From the NCBI RefSeq assembly GCF_003286085.1, contig NW_020825294.1:1178001-1242000 (forward strand): a stretch of DNA of 64,000 nt. The letters run 5' to 3'. This stretch comes from Drosophila persimilis (Eukaryota > Arthropoda > Insecta > Diptera > Drosophilidae). The translations under genes were made by a program, and so were the position numbers. Below are positions 32,364-45,390 of the stretch, piece after piece. The notes under the pieces were generated by a model. That model saw only the letters and a list, made by a program, of their open reading frames with translations. It ran no database searches and was not told the DNA's origin. Within the stretch, counting starts at the first letter, position 1. Every line of letters starts with the position of its first letter.

Positions 32364-35300
32364 CTAGACAGAGATTTCCTGAATATGTACACGTTTCTTG
32401 CTCCCGCTGCTCCCTGGACCCGTGGTCGCACTGCCCGCAGTCCCCGTCTGCCGCAGTATACCCTGTTGTTGCTGCTGCTGTTGTTGTTGTTGCTGTTGGG
32501 CAGCAAGAAAAGATCGCGGTGGGGGCGGCGGTTCGGGTATGTCATCATCTCGCATGATCTCAGAGTCTTGGATGGCCGCCGCCTTGACGGCTTCTTCGAT
32601 AGCCTTGAAAGACATCTGATCTGATGACTGGACTGCATAGTCGAACTGCTGCGGACTGTTGAACTGCAGGCTGTTCTCCACAAAGGATCCGCGCTTGCTG
32701 CTCAGCGCCGACGTGGACTCCATTAACGTGGGAAGGGCATTGTAGGAGACCATCTCCAGGTGGCTATCCGCCATTCCGATGCCTGGTTTGGTCTTCAGCA
32801 GATCGAGTGTGCTGGTGGAGCAGGCGCCCCAGCTGTCCATCATGAGAGACGTTTGCCCAGAAACCGACACCGACGACGATGGTGGCAGCTCCACAATGAG
32901 CTTCTCCTCCTTCAGCTGCTTGGTCTTCTCATCGTAGCAGCTGTATTCCCCAAAGACAACACCCACACCGCCCTTGCTGTCCACCACAGTGCCGCTGAGA
33001 GAGTACGCATCTGCGTGATCACCAGATCCACAACCACCAGGTCCTCCTCCACCACCCCCAATTAAAGCATTCAGCTTGAGCATGCTGGAACTTTTGCTGG
33101 TATCGCTTTCCTGCAGCTCCTCCTTGGTTTTCGCATCCCGCGCACGCTTCTCGCGCTGATGATAGATCCCCGCAAAGATGAGGACATTGAGGATGAGCAA
33201 AAAGCAACCCACGGCCACTGTAGCAATCAATGCTGTGGTGTAGCTTTGGAACTGTTTGCCGCTCAGCCGCCGCAGTAGCTCCAGATTGCCAATGATGCCC
33301 GTCGAAGCGGTGGCCAGGTCCTTTTGGGTCTCCACCCGAGTATGTCCTCCAGTTCGATTGTCTTTCGGCGCTTGAGTTGTGGTCAATTCGGAGACGGACA
33401 TGGCTCCATCGATGCCACATTCTGTAAGAGATTCAATGTCAGCAGATTGCCATTTTTTAATTATAAAATAAAGATTAACCTGTGGTGGTAGCTGTGCCGC
33501 TGATCATGGGATTCAAGGCTTGCGTTACATTTGCACTAGGTGTCTTTGGCGGTGGCGGCGTTGTCGTGGTCGTTCTACTCTTCTGTATAATGATGATGTT
33601 ATCATCTTCTGCTGGTTTCGTCTGCAACTGTGGACGCACAACGCCTAAAAAGATAAATCAAGTGAATATCTATAGCCTGGAACGAAGCTTCCTTTGGAGT
33701 GGATTGCTAACCTTCATACAGATCCCTATTGTTCATATCATCCTGGAATTGATGATGTCTCATGGACTGGTCATTGATATTGAAATGGCGATGTAGTTGA
33801 GGGATGAGGTTCAACCACATGGACAGCTTATGGCCGCGATAATGGCTCTGAATGTTTGCTTTGTTGCCTGCAAAGGGAATAGTTATCATAAAACCAAAAG
33901 ATTTTCTGTTAAATGGCCGTGATAGCTTACCCAACTCCACATACAGCTGGTTGACCACATCGTAGGCGTCCCAAAAGGGAAGATCATCACCCTCGTAGCT
34001 GCCCACATCCCGCTCACTGGCCAGCCCCAGCTGGGTGAAGGCACCATCATTATTACTCCGCAAACGGCGTCGTATATAGGAGCGTTTCTCATGCATGGCA
34101 TTGCTGCGTCGCTGATTGTAGAGCACCGCCAAAGTCATCGCATCGCTGAGATGTGGATTAGGGACCACAGCTGCCGAGCGTTTCTTCTGCTGATGCAAGG
34201 TAGCATCTTCTGAATTACCCAAGGCTGTTTTCTCAGTGGATTGGTTCGGATTGCTGTCGAATACGAGAGTTAGAGGAAGACTTCATTTAAGAGATGTTTT
34301 CGTTTACCCTGTCTTGGCAAAGTTGGACAGATATCGCAGCATTAGGCGACCGATTTGACGCTCCTGAGTTGTGTAGTTGTGTGGAAAGAGCGGGGATATG
34401 GGCAGACCTAACCAAAAAGGCACATCTTCGCCACGAACAGAGCCGGTTCTCTAAGGATTCGGTAAGTAAACGGTAAATATAGACTTCATTGATTGTTTTC
34501 CCAGTTGAATACCCACCTGTGGGTATTCCTCTTCGACAGTTTTGTGCTTAAAGTGCAGGAAATAAGTGCGACCCCCGCGGAGGCTGTGCATGTAGCCGAG
34601 CTTAATCAGAGGCGAAGCCGTATGGCCATCGCTGAGGAACTGAAGGGTGGCATCGCGGGAGCTCAAAGGATTTCGTATGGCTTTCTCCCAGTCGGTGTAC
34701 TCATTCTATGGTATAAAAAACGATTTAAAATCAGGTATTTTAATTATAAATTAATTGAACCCACCTTCAAGACGGCAAATATTTCATTCAAATGATAATG
34801 AAAGTTATTGCGCACAAAAGTGCGTAGAATGCGATCACGACGCGTCTCATTAAAGCCAAACTCTAGGTCTTGGGCACTCAAATCCAGGTAGGATTCCACA
34901 GAACTAAGGCAGAATATGAGGTCTCGTTTCGGAAAGTTTGCATATTCAATTCCTGAAGTACTGTTTACCAGAAAAATAATTAAAATATGATCTTAGATGC
35001 GTTTCGAATCGCTTTACCTAACAATAGCTGACCCCAGGGGCAACGTGGTGCTGCCCAAGGGATTGGCAACGGGCGATATAACAGTTCCATCCACAAATGG
35101 AGCGAAGCCGACCAGGAATCTGAAATGAAAGAGATTACATTTGGGTTGGATACGCTTAAAATAACCATCTCTCACATACCGTGGATGATCCACCTTGACG
35201 GCCAGCAGTTCGGCCACGCTTTTGGTTCGCAAACAGGGCGCCAGATCATCGTACAGCATATCGCCATGGCAACCCGTCTGCTCTGCCACGCGCCGCTTCA

Positions 35301-38300
35301 CGAAGAGTGGATTCTTTTGTATGGCCCAGGGCGACAAGGCGGAACCACTGACCAGAACTGTGCGCTGTATTAGATCTACAAAATGAAAGGTTAAAGGTTG
35401 AGGAAAGACTTTTTTCTGATCTCTGATCAGATCTTACCACTCGACACTGGAGAGACAACCAATATGTTGGCCAACACGGCACCCGTGCCATAGCCGAGCA
35501 GCGTAATGCTTTGCGGATCACCCCCAAATGCCGGAAGATTCTCCTTGAGCCAGTGCAGGCCTGCCACCAGATCCATCAGACCAAAGTTACCTTGGGCGCT
35601 CTCCTTGCCGCCGGTCTTCAGGAAACCAAAGATCCCCAGGCGGAAATTGATTGTCACAACGATGACATTGCCGTGGGCCGCCAGCTCGGAGCCATCGTAC
35701 GGATTGCCAGAGTTCCAGTCGAACGATTCGCCATGTATGAACACCACAGTAGAGAGTTTTGTTGCCGTTGTTTCTGCACTCTCAACATCAGCGTCCACAT
35801 TGCCTTTAGGGATGGGGGGAAACAGGATGATTAATGCGATAATTGACTAATTGGGTTCATCGCTATCACTATCGCTGCTGCAGCTGTGTTTGCGGCTATC
35901 GGAGCTGCCAAGTCCACAGCGCTTGCAGTTGTTGATAATTATATTAAACTGCAATGCACTACGGAATTGAGAGCCACGACACCAATGCAGTAACGACCAG
36001 AAACACCGGATTAAATATTTGCAACAAGTAAAGTAACCCCAAATGTTAATCGCCGCCATGTTCATGCACAAGTAACAGCGTTTTCCCCTTTTCGTTTTTG
36101 TTTTTTTTTTTAGCAAAATGTTAACACACGCGTCCGCCAGAGAAAAAGAAACAGGAGAGCGGTAAGTACATTTTATCACTTTGTTTCACTTAAATTTGCC
36201 GGAAAAAACGTATAAACTTTGCCTGGCACTTACGTTTCGAGCGGCGCGTCTCATAGGGCACATAGATATTAAGGTATAAGCAGTCTTCCGATTGGTTCTT
36301 GAGCAGCGGCAACAGACGCCGCAATTGGGCCAGACGGGCGCGCGGCACCTCCAGCAGCGCCTCCGGCCCGTTGGGTGGAATGGGCACGTTCTGTGGACAG
36401 ACGGGCGAGAATCGATCCGCATTGCGAACCGTTTTCCAAGTGGATGGTGTTATGGGAGGCATAAATCTGTGGCAAAAAGAGGGCGCGCATAAGTAAATAT
36501 TCAATTTTCGGCCACTTGTGAGGCATCACGTTTTCATGTGGTCTTCGGGGTCGTGTGTGCTAAATATGTGGGCGTACGGGGGTGTGTGGTGGCGATTAAA
36601 GGAAAAGGATTCGTTTGGCTCGTAAAACACAGAAACTAAGTACCCGCCCATCAATCAAAAGTGCAAACTGCCTTTGATTAATTGTGCAATTTTATTGTTT
36701 TGCGCTGAAATCCATCGATCAACCATCATCAGCGTGAGGGTCCGTGTGGAGCGGATGAGCCAGGAGGGGGGACAGATGATTGCACCAGGGCTGGCGGAGC
36801 GATAAGCGGTAAATGCTGCTTTGTTGTTGATTTTATGACACGCGATAATTGACGCGAAACGTTTTGATTGTTTCTTTTTTGCTTTTGTGGCTTTCCCGCC
36901 TCCTTTGTCTCTCCCTCTCGGTTTATCTCTCTCTTCCCGCCCCCTTGGCAAATGACAGACAATGGACCGCAGAAACAAAAAGCTCGCCTCCCAATTTTGT
37001 GGCAAGCAGAATTCTTCAGCCATACGTGTACGTGATGGCTGTTGGTGTGTGTGTGTTTGTGTTTCACGTTCCTAGTTTTGGGCCCCGCACATCTGTAACC
37101 CGTTCGACATGCACCACAGTAAAAATTAATACTTTTTTTGTGGGGTAAAAGCCCTCGCAAAAGTTTCACTTTAAACTATTTTTAAACGAATATAAAAATT
37201 TTTTTGTTTTCGCTACTTTTTCGAGCGTTAAAAGCAATCGTTTTATTGTGTGTGTATTCGTATATCGTAGTTTTTTAACTTCCACATATACATGTGTACA
37301 AATTCGACTTGGCACGTTTTTCACTCTGTATTTTGACCAAAAAAAAAAAAAACTACGTGTATGCGCTGCTAAAAACATAAATATTCATGCTTGCTTGACT
37401 ACATACACAATTTTATCTAAAACATTAAAAGCTTTCAATTAAATTCAATTTTTGTGTAAATATTTTTGCTTCCAGGCTGCACGGAAAGACTCTAAAGGCG
37501 AATATGTATTCTAGATATGATAATAATTTTCTTTCGGAGAGAGGGAAGAACCCCCGTAGAAAACAAATATTCTGGAATCATCGGGAAGATCAATGAGGTA
37601 AGAGTTTGTACTTTAATATATCTACATTTATATATAGTGTGTTGTATTATATCTATTTAATCTAATGGACATCTTTAATAGAATATACACACCCCCCCAT
37701 TATAATCATATATGTACATACATTTAGTACATAAAAACTATGTATATAAAACAATGCGTCAGGGTCTAGGGGTCTCCTAAGCTTGACTTCTCCCCATTTA
37801 TTTTTATTAACTTTTTGTGAATTTTTGATTATAAACTTTGGCGACAGATGCGTTTGTCCCCCTTGGCTTGATTAATATTGTAAGCTCTCGCCTGCTATCC
37901 AGCCAGCCATGTATTGACGGTTCGTCAAATACCACGTTTTATCGGAGAAAAGAAAATACCACTCCATACTCTCCGTCGTGCAACACATGCCGCGTGGGCC
38001 GTCTGGGCTTCCCACAAGGTGCCCTGGCATTTCATTAAGTTCTGTTTGCCGATTTCTGGCATCTGTTGCTGCATGATAATGAACCGCATTCATAAACGAC
38101 TTCATTTCACTCTCCATCTACCATTTACCATCTACCCCGGTGGGGCTGGCGTCACATTCCTACCACACGGAAGTAATTAAAGAACAATTTTCAGGAATTG
38201 TGGCTAAGCAAACATCAATGGAGCGAGCGAGCGAAAGGAGGCGATGAAGGGCCCTTTAAGTACTTCATCCAATCGCTTCATCAAACACACTTGTTGTTCA

Positions 38301-40673
38301 TGCATGTCACACAAAAGGTTTTTGCTTTTGCTTTCGGTGTGGCTCCTTCGAAACCAGGCTCCTGACTTCAGGCTCCTGCTTCATGTACATGTCTGTGTCC
38401 TGTACTGTACATGTCTGAGCGTGTGAGTGCCGTGTGCAAGTGTGAAAGTGCCCAAGTAACGGGGAGGCATGGGAATGGGGCGGGAAACTTTTGTAATATC
38501 CCCCACAAAACTTCAGTTTGGTCTGAGTTCTCTCGTTCGAGAGTTCTTGTTCGAGAGTTCTCGTTCTCGTTCTCGTTTGCGCCGTTCAATGGCATCAACT
38601 GCTCGAAATGGCTTATCGAACTTTTTGTGTGTCGTGTCTCATGGAGAGGTCCTTGGTGGAAGAACTGCTGCTGCTTCCAGGACCTGTCAACTGCTTCATT
38701 ATTAATTGGGTAAACCATTCGCTTATTCGTACTGGGGAATAACAAAGCAAATCGTGCAGTTTTCTTCTTCCGGTTTTGAAATCTTTCCACAGAAAACTAA
38801 CCGAATAATGAAAAGTTTTTTTCTAATTGTTACGTATACGTGTACGTAGGAATAAGGTTGTAGATTAATTCCAAGTAGCACTTGGGCTTCATTACGAGCC
38901 AGAGCGGTCGCCGTGTGCTCCTTCGTATCCTGTGTCCCCATGGAACTTTAAATCCTCAAAGCTTTGGGATTTGCGCGACCGAGGTGGCGCCCGGGCCAGA
39001 GCCAGAGCCAGTGCCAGTGCCAGTGCTAGACCTAGGGCCAGGCCAGAGGCCGAGATCCGTAAAGTCCTCACTTGCAGGCAAGCGTTAGGTGGGTGTAAAA
39101 AGTGCTAGGACCCCCGGCAACAGCAGCCATCCACACACATATTTCATGAGAATAATTATTAAAATTGCTTTGGCTAAACTTCTGCTGCTCTGTGTGAAAA
39201 AAGTTTCGTCTGAGCGAGGCAAAAGAGCCTGGAGACGACCCCCATGTGGCGTTCAGATTGCGTGCCCTTCTACCATAAAGATGGGATCGTGAGAGCGCCA
39301 TAAACTGCCTCGACTTCGCCGGTACACGACAACGACCGATCAGGAATTATTATTATTACAAAGAACACTTACAGAAGAGATTAAATCTAAGCTATAGGTC
39401 AAAGAATTTATGTAGCTAAGGCAAAATTTACTTCTCAATTTGTAACCATTCTACGAACAAAAGAAAAATCAATGATTAAGTCACCTTCAATGTTACCAGA
39501 CCATAGTCTATTTATATGCAAAAAATTAAAAAAAAATGTTTGTACACCTTTCCTGGAAATGTTCTACCACTTAAAGGCAACTCGTACCGTGTTTCACGAT
39601 GTTGTCTCTATTTGAAAAGAGATTTCACTTCAACCACGCCACAATCCACGACCCGGAAAACGTAATCTTGTGCAACATGCCTGAGCCGGAGCCGGAGCAC
39701 ACACACACACAAACAACTCGATTTTGACTCACCTGAGACTGCCCACAGGCGCCGAGGCATAGGGTATGCCGAGAAATGCCTCCACCAGCGGCGTGGAGCG
39801 CACCACAATCCCACGCAGCAGGCCGTATTTGGTCTTCACCGTATTGCCGCCGCCGTGCAGGCAGTCACAGCAGTCCGGCCAGAGGCTGCTGAGCAAAAGG
39901 AGCATAAGCAGTATGCCTGGTGTCAGCTGGTGCCGCCAACACGCCTGTGGATGTCGTATATGGGAGTGCGAGGGTGTATGTGGATGTGAGTGTCTTCTAT
40001 TTTGGACTGGATCTGCTTCTCCTCCTCCTCCTCCAACAGCTGACGCTTCTACTGACGTTGGTGACATTGCTGACGCTGCTGATTGCCATGGCTGGTGCTG
40101 ATGCTGCTGCTGCTGCTGCTGCTGCTGCTGATGCTTTTGATTGTGTTTGTCGGTTGTGGAAATCTCTAGAAATCTTTTTAATGTTATCAGTCTTATAATG
40201 CAAATTCCCGTTGCCACGATGCGGGCATCCGTTCCCGTTCCCATTCCCACACCCATTCCCGTTGCTGTTTCCGTTTCCGTTACTGGCTTCCTTTTTGCTT
40301 TGGCTGCTGGCAATGCCACTGCCACTTCCACTTCCGTTTCTTTATCCGCTTCCGCTGCCATTTGCTGCACCATTGATGCGCAAATAGTTTTAATATAACT
40401 CATCAAGGAACCGAAGAAAAAGTAACCATAAATATGTAAAAAACGCGATTGAATTATCTTAGTTTGTCTTAGTTTGCTCCTAGTCCTAGTCCTCGAAGTC
40501 CTCGTAGTCCTCCTAGTCTTCGTCCTCGTTGCCGTCAAAATCAATTGGCCATGCCCGCTTCCTGTTGGGGACTTGGATGGAGTCTGGGACTGGGACTGAG
40601 ACTGTGGCTGTGGCTGGTGGAGAGAAGCCGCTTGTGCGACATCCACGACATCCAGGACATGCAGGACATCCAT
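32364..40673 (-). CDS. Nlg2: Neuroligin, postsynaptic adhesion protein
   Basis: Twelve coding exons join in frame: 40673-39733, 36466-36234, 35803-35438, 35375-35180, 35119-35018, 34960-34765, 34705-34517, 34450-34308, 34253-33931, 33867-33712, 33644-33480 and 33421-32364. From the first in-frame ATG this gives 1355 residues. The cholinesterase-like ectodomain begins TKYGLLRGIVV and includes SEDCLYLNIYVP. The nucleophile elbow reads GYGTG instead of GxSxG, so it is a catalytically dead esterase fold, as in neuroligins. A Thr/Pro-rich stalk, a membrane segment (TALIATVAVGCFLLILNVLI) and a cytoplasmic tail with poly-Gln end in EISV, a class II PDZ ligand. It binds neurexin across synapses. The start is uncertain. 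The hydrophobic signal core lies 250 residues in, and internal starts at 40403, 40373 (1255 residues, nearer the roughly 1248 I recall) or 40067 are possible. A 67-codon upstream ORF overlaps the first ATG. Confidence 0.93.
36467..39732 (-). other. Nlg2 intron between coding exons 1 and 2
   Basis: A 3.3-kb intron with donor CAG|GTGAGT at its right end and a tttgccacag acceptor at its left end. It contains simple repeats, such as CCAGAG/CCAGTG units at about 38993-39025 and TTCTCG units at about 38525-38575. I see no coding sequence in it. Confidence 0.8.
40103..40130. repeat. CTG/CAG triplet run encoding poly-Gln
   Basis: Nine consecutive CTG units, read on the minus strand as a Gln run in the Nlg2 N-terminal extension. 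A second Gln tract is encoded at about 32463-32500. Confidence 0.9.
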
Positions 40674-40744
40674 GGCTGCGTTCGCTTCATTTTGACAGCA
40701 GTTGTGCGCATGTTGAGCTTGTGATTCACGTACACCGCTGACAT
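40541..40744 (-). CDS. Upstream ORF overlapping the Nlg2 start
   Basis: The first ATG in the leader exon (40744, context accATGt) opens 67 codons in another frame than Nlg2 and ends at 40541, which is 132 bases beyond the first Nlg2 ATG at 40673. The peptide (MSAVYVNHKLNMRT at its start) includes several Trp-Met-Ser repeats and a Ser/Pro/His-rich end. It has no family resemblance. Its role, if any, would be to limit initiation at 40673 and favour reinitiation at 40403 or 40373. Confidence 0.35.
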   Translation of the reverse strand: MSAVYVNHKLNMRTTAVKMKRTQPWMSCMSWMSWMSHKRLLSTSHSHSLSPSPRLHPSPQQEAGMAN

Positions 40745-40899
40745 GGTTAGACCCTAATGCTTTGATTTCAAATATTATACACTGAACGTGTTGGCCTCTG
40801 CTCCTCTATTAGAAATGCAATTTCAGTGCCTGCTGCTGCCCGTCTCCGTCGCCGTCGCCGTCGACTTGCTGCTGCTGCTGCTGCTGTGTCCGGAAGTAT
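40674..40899 (-). other. Nlg2 leader exon part (5' UTR)
   Basis: A strong acceptor (ctttctcacatttccag on the minus strand, ending at 40900) defines an exon start at 40899. The exon runs into the coding sequence, with an in-frame stop near 40808, so the Nlg2 reading frame cannot extend further upstream in this exon. It contains CAGCAG and CGACGG repeats. Confidence 0.55.
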
Positions 40900-42330
40900 C
40901 TGGAAATGTGAGAAAGCAAATTTTCAACATTAACTTTAGCTTCTAAAATGACCTGCAATTGAGAGAGAGAGAGAGAAGGAGAGAGGAGATAGAGTCTGGA
41001 TATAGATATGTGTGCTCTGGGTCCTCTGTGTGCTGTCTGTATTCTTTTTATGAGATTGCTGATTGCTGTGCAGACCTTTACGCCGTCAGCTTCGGGTCTT
41101 AACTGTGCAACGCATCAGAGCGTGGCATCCTTAAATAGCCTTGGTCAATGGGGCCTTGCTTGGCGCCCACTTTATGTCTGCCGCCACCTGAAGACAGGAC
41201 ACGTTTTGTGGTAGTAGTGGATATGGAGGGGGGCTGTGTTCTGGGGGACTGCGACTGGGGATGATGCTAGTGATGCAGGTGCAGGTGCAAAGCGTTTTCC
41301 TTTGCCATCGTTTGACCTCCTCACCTCCTGCTGCTGGTTCAGCACCAGTGCTGCCACTGAAGCTCCCAGGGCCTTTGCGCGGGGTGCACAAGATGATGAT
41401 GGACGTGTTGGATCGCTGTGAACTAGTTCAGGTGTCTTCTTATGAAAGGTGCAAATACAGGACTGAGGCGTTGGATCGATTTAAACTATTTTTAAAGAGT
41501 GCGGCAATTAGGGAAAGATGGTGTGAGATTTTCAACATTATTATGATCAAGTTTGTACCAGAAAATTGCAGCTAAGACTAAGAGCCTAGTATTGGGGTAG
41601 CTGTGAACTAGTTTTAGTATTTCAATTCGGTTGGGGATCTTTTTGAATATATTCCTTATCACATCCCAAAAAATGGTATAGTAGATGGAGAAGGACTTTG
41701 GGAATTGCTGTATATTGTTTTTGCATTCTCGGGAGCTATAAGCGATCACTGCATCGACAGGGACCGAGCCTCGGGCCTCGCGACACCTGTGGCCTCTTGT
41801 CGAAGTACATATTTTGGAGTAATGGAAGCTGTTCTAGAATTAATATTCACATACATATTTGCATTTTCATATCCATACAAAAAGCCTTTCCATAACCTTT
41901 TTCCACACATTACAATATTAATCCCTAATGGGAGATCCCACGCCCTGCCACTGCCATGGACAAAATGAGGTGAAGAGGTTTTATTTGGGTTAAGATAAAA
42001 ATGTGTAAATCTGTCAACCTTTTAGGTGTTAATTTAATGTACTCAGCCGCTGCGTTGTTCCTCGCAAAATAGAGAAAAAGAGAGAGAGAGAGACACACAG
42101 AAAAATGTTGAGTGATCCGGAGGGGGAAACGGAAGGGGAAGGAGAAGCCTCCTCTATCCCTAACACAAATGTTATGGACTCTCGTAAGCTCTTGTGGGTC
42201 TCATTAACAAATGTTTCCTTCGTTGTTATGCTGGTAGGTTCCAGACTTCAGCCTCGGTTCAGGACTTGTCCAGGATGAAAGTGCTCTCTAAAGCTGCAAT
42301 ATATCTTGTGGGTTCCGGACGGAACAGACA

Positions 42331-42352
42331 GAGAGAGAGAGAGAGAGAGAGA
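42331..42352. repeat. GA dinucleotide microsatellite
   Basis: Eleven GA units, with further imperfect GA/CAGAG sequence after it. Confidence 0.9.
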
Positions 42353-42696
42353 CAGAGAGCTCTTTAAATCCGTATATTTTATAAGGCTAAACAATTGGCA
42401 AGAATAAACGAATGAATGCTGCAGACCAAACCAAAGCCCAGCAGACAGACTCATCTGGAGATGAGACGAGTTGAGCTAAACAAACATACATTTCACTAAA
42501 TTGCAGCCATAAAACTAAAGTTTAACTATGGAACAGCACAGCACAGCAGAGCAGAGCACAGCAGAGCACGGCACAGCAGACGGATGCCCATGGGCAGCTT
42601 AACATTTTTCCATCCCCCCTTCCCCGCCATATCATGGCATCTCCTCTTTACTTCTGAAAGGAAAAGAGTGTGTGCCTCTCACAGTCTGTGTGTTCC

Positions 42697-42719
42697 TGTG
42701 TGTGTGTGTGTGTGTGTGT
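42697..42719. repeat. TG dinucleotide microsatellite
   Basis: Eleven and a half uninterrupted TG units. Confidence 0.95.
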
Positions 42720-45090
42720 TTGTTGACAACCGAAAATGTCGGCACGTTTTTAACGTAGAAAAAATTGTTCGTGTCTTTACGCGTGACTGTAGTCTCTCTC
42801 TCACTCTCTGTCCCTGTCCCTGTCGCTGTCTTTCTCTGTGTGAGTCATGGCCTCAAACAGAATGTTGGGATTTTCAAATAAATTTCCACTTTTCAATTAA
42901 CTAAAAGCTGAAAAATGCCATTTCTTCGCAGAAAGTAGCAGCATCTAGCAAGCAGAAGAGGAGGATTTATATCTGTACAAGTTGTTGAAAGATTTTTGAA
43001 GCTAACTTAAGGTTTCCTGTATGCAAAAAATATTTACGTTTTTCGTTTTATTTATTTTTTTTCATTGGAAAAGATGTCTTTCATGCGTTTTCTTCGGGCC
43101 TTTTATGCCCGAGAAACCCCTTTCCTTCTCTGGAGCGCTACATAAATGGGAAATCTGTAAAGACCGATAAAATTGCATATTTTTGCATGAAAGGCGTTGG
43201 CCTGAAGGGGTGTAAAAAAACGGTGGGATAACGATGGCGAGGGGCGACACGCAGGCATTTATCCAGGCACCCGTGAGGAGATGCACACATATGGGATGTG
43301 GGTGGGGCAAGGGTTGGATGGTTGGAAAATGGCAGTGCAAATAGGAAATGTTACGGTCTCGACTTACTCAAGACTCTGTGCCCTGCAGCCTCAGCCTCAG
43401 ACCCGCTCCCATTTTGAATGCCAAGAAAAATGATGGAAAAAATAAGCAGACGAAGAAGGTGGAAAGCCCCTGCCAGAGCGTCGACTGTTTGTTGCCCAGC
43501 TCTGCTCTGGAAATTGCTGAAATACCAGAGATGGTTTTTTGCCTGGGCTCCCAAGAATTCTAGGGAGCATTCTTCTCGGGCAGCTTCTGTCGGTTTAAAA
43601 AGGTGCAAAAATCTTTAAAGCTAATGCCGGATCAGGGTTTACCTGGAGTTTCCATTGGAAACTGATGGAACTGATGGTAAAAATAAGCAGACAAAGCCCT
43701 ACCAAAGTCGACTATAACTCAAAATCGCTAAAATACCAGAGAGAGAGGGAGAGATAGAGGGAGTTTTTCTGGGACGCCAAAGGTATGCCAGGGATTCCTT
43801 TGGACATTCTCTGAACGCCATTTTATTGCACAGAAATCTTTAAACTCGATGCAGATCAGAGTACTGTATGCAATAACAATTTTTCACAATGTAACGAGCA
43901 TTAAGAAGTGGCAAAATCTACCCACAGGATGCGAGGGTTGTCCTGCCCCGGACGGACGGGACGGAGACGTCTTGTCATTGCCATTCGCTCGGCGAAAGTT
44001 TCTGCATTAAGCTCAAACTCGAAATAAAAGTTGCAGGAAGACGCATTAAAAATTGTTGCATTTTACAATTGTGGAGGAATTGCAATTGTGTAATGGCAAT
44101 GTCAATGGAAATTGTGATTGTGCTGTTGCCATTGGAATTGGAATGGCAGGAATGTACTGGATCCCAGGGCCGACGATGTTGCTGCTGCTGCTGATGATGA
44201 TGAAGATGCGGGATAATGTTGGGTGCTTACTGCTGAAGCGACTTTTAATAAGTTTCACAAATGAATCTCAGTTAAATTCATTTCTTTTCATTTTTGTGCT
44301 GTGGATCAAGCGACAGACAGCTCTAAAGAATAACAAGGACAGCTGAAAAATTCAAAGGAAATTGAAGAAAATAAATGCCAGAGCCAAGCAATATCTTTCG
44401 TTTAGTCAAGCATTCAATTGATTTTCTTTAACATGAGGAGACTCCAGGAAATACGCTCAAACCGAGGAGCGGGAGGCCATTGCTTCTATTGTTTCTTTGG
44501 AACGAAAAACGGAAGATACATATTTATGAAAATAAATAAAAATTGGTGGTCTACCATCTCCGACTCACATCTACGACGAATAAGTTTTTATTGCTCAGAG
44601 TTTATTCTCTGTGTTTTTTTTTTGTTTTAACCAAACATTTTTCCATTTTTCATTTCCATTTTTGGGCTACTAGAAGGCGCACAAGGAGAATTTTGATAAC
44701 AATCTGCAGACTGCTAGTTGAATAAATGCTTCGCTTTCAACAACTTTTGAATGTCTGATGTGTTCTCTCTCCCCCAGCCGCAGAGGTCAAAAGAGTTGTG
44801 CTTTTTGAGATGTGTATCGCATTGGAGTACTCAGCGACGGACTTTCTTAAGTTATCTAAATTTGTGGGTTACCAGAAGAAGGGGGGATTACCCACACTTA
44901 CACTTAAATATTCTATGAGGTATTCAATTGAATCATTAAACAAATAAGAGCTTTTACACTGTTCCATTTGCAACAGGAATGGTTTCTGTTCGTATCAGTT
45001 GTTAGGAATGGTTCCGTTCTGGTTATTAGTTCTTGATTAGCCACCAAATGATGTGCTTCCAACGTTTCTGCAACGGGAAACTATTAAATT

Positions 45091-45390
45091 TCCGAAAAAA
45101 CTAAATTATCGATTTTAATCGATACAGTAATCGAAAATTTATTCAAAAGCTGCAATTAATCGTTCTTGAGATCAAAAATCTACTCAATTCCACAAATTAA
45201 ACGTTCCAGTTATCGAATTACTACGCTTTCAGAAATGTATTCAATAGCCTCAAAAAAATAGTTTCAGCTTTCGAAAATCTACTCAATTATCGAAATTAAT
45301 CGTAAAAATGATCGAAAACCCACATAATCCACTATATTAAACAATCCAGCTAACGAAAATGTACTGAGCACAATGGAAATGATCGATTAA
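45091..45390. repeat. Diverged 41-bp tandem repeat (about 7 units)
   Basis: Units beginning TCGAAAATCTACTCAATT or variants start near 45091, 45131, 45172, 45213, 45271, 45312, 45352 and 45383. Spacings are 40, 41, 41, 58, 41, 40 and 31 bases. Unit middles share AAATTAATCG-like sequence and ends share CCAGCTA or CCAGTTA. The copies are strongly diverged, so this is an old minisatellite. Confidence 0.7.

Noticed and set aside
38521..38578. Repeated GTTCGAGAG/GTTCTCG units resembling heat-shock elements
   Set aside because: The alternating NGAAN/NTTCN arrangement required for HSF binding is not maintained. It reads as a simple repeat.
38993..39025. Short direct repeats that might suggest a CRISPR-like array
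   Set aside because: Units are six bases with no spacers, in a fly intron. This is simple-sequence DNA.
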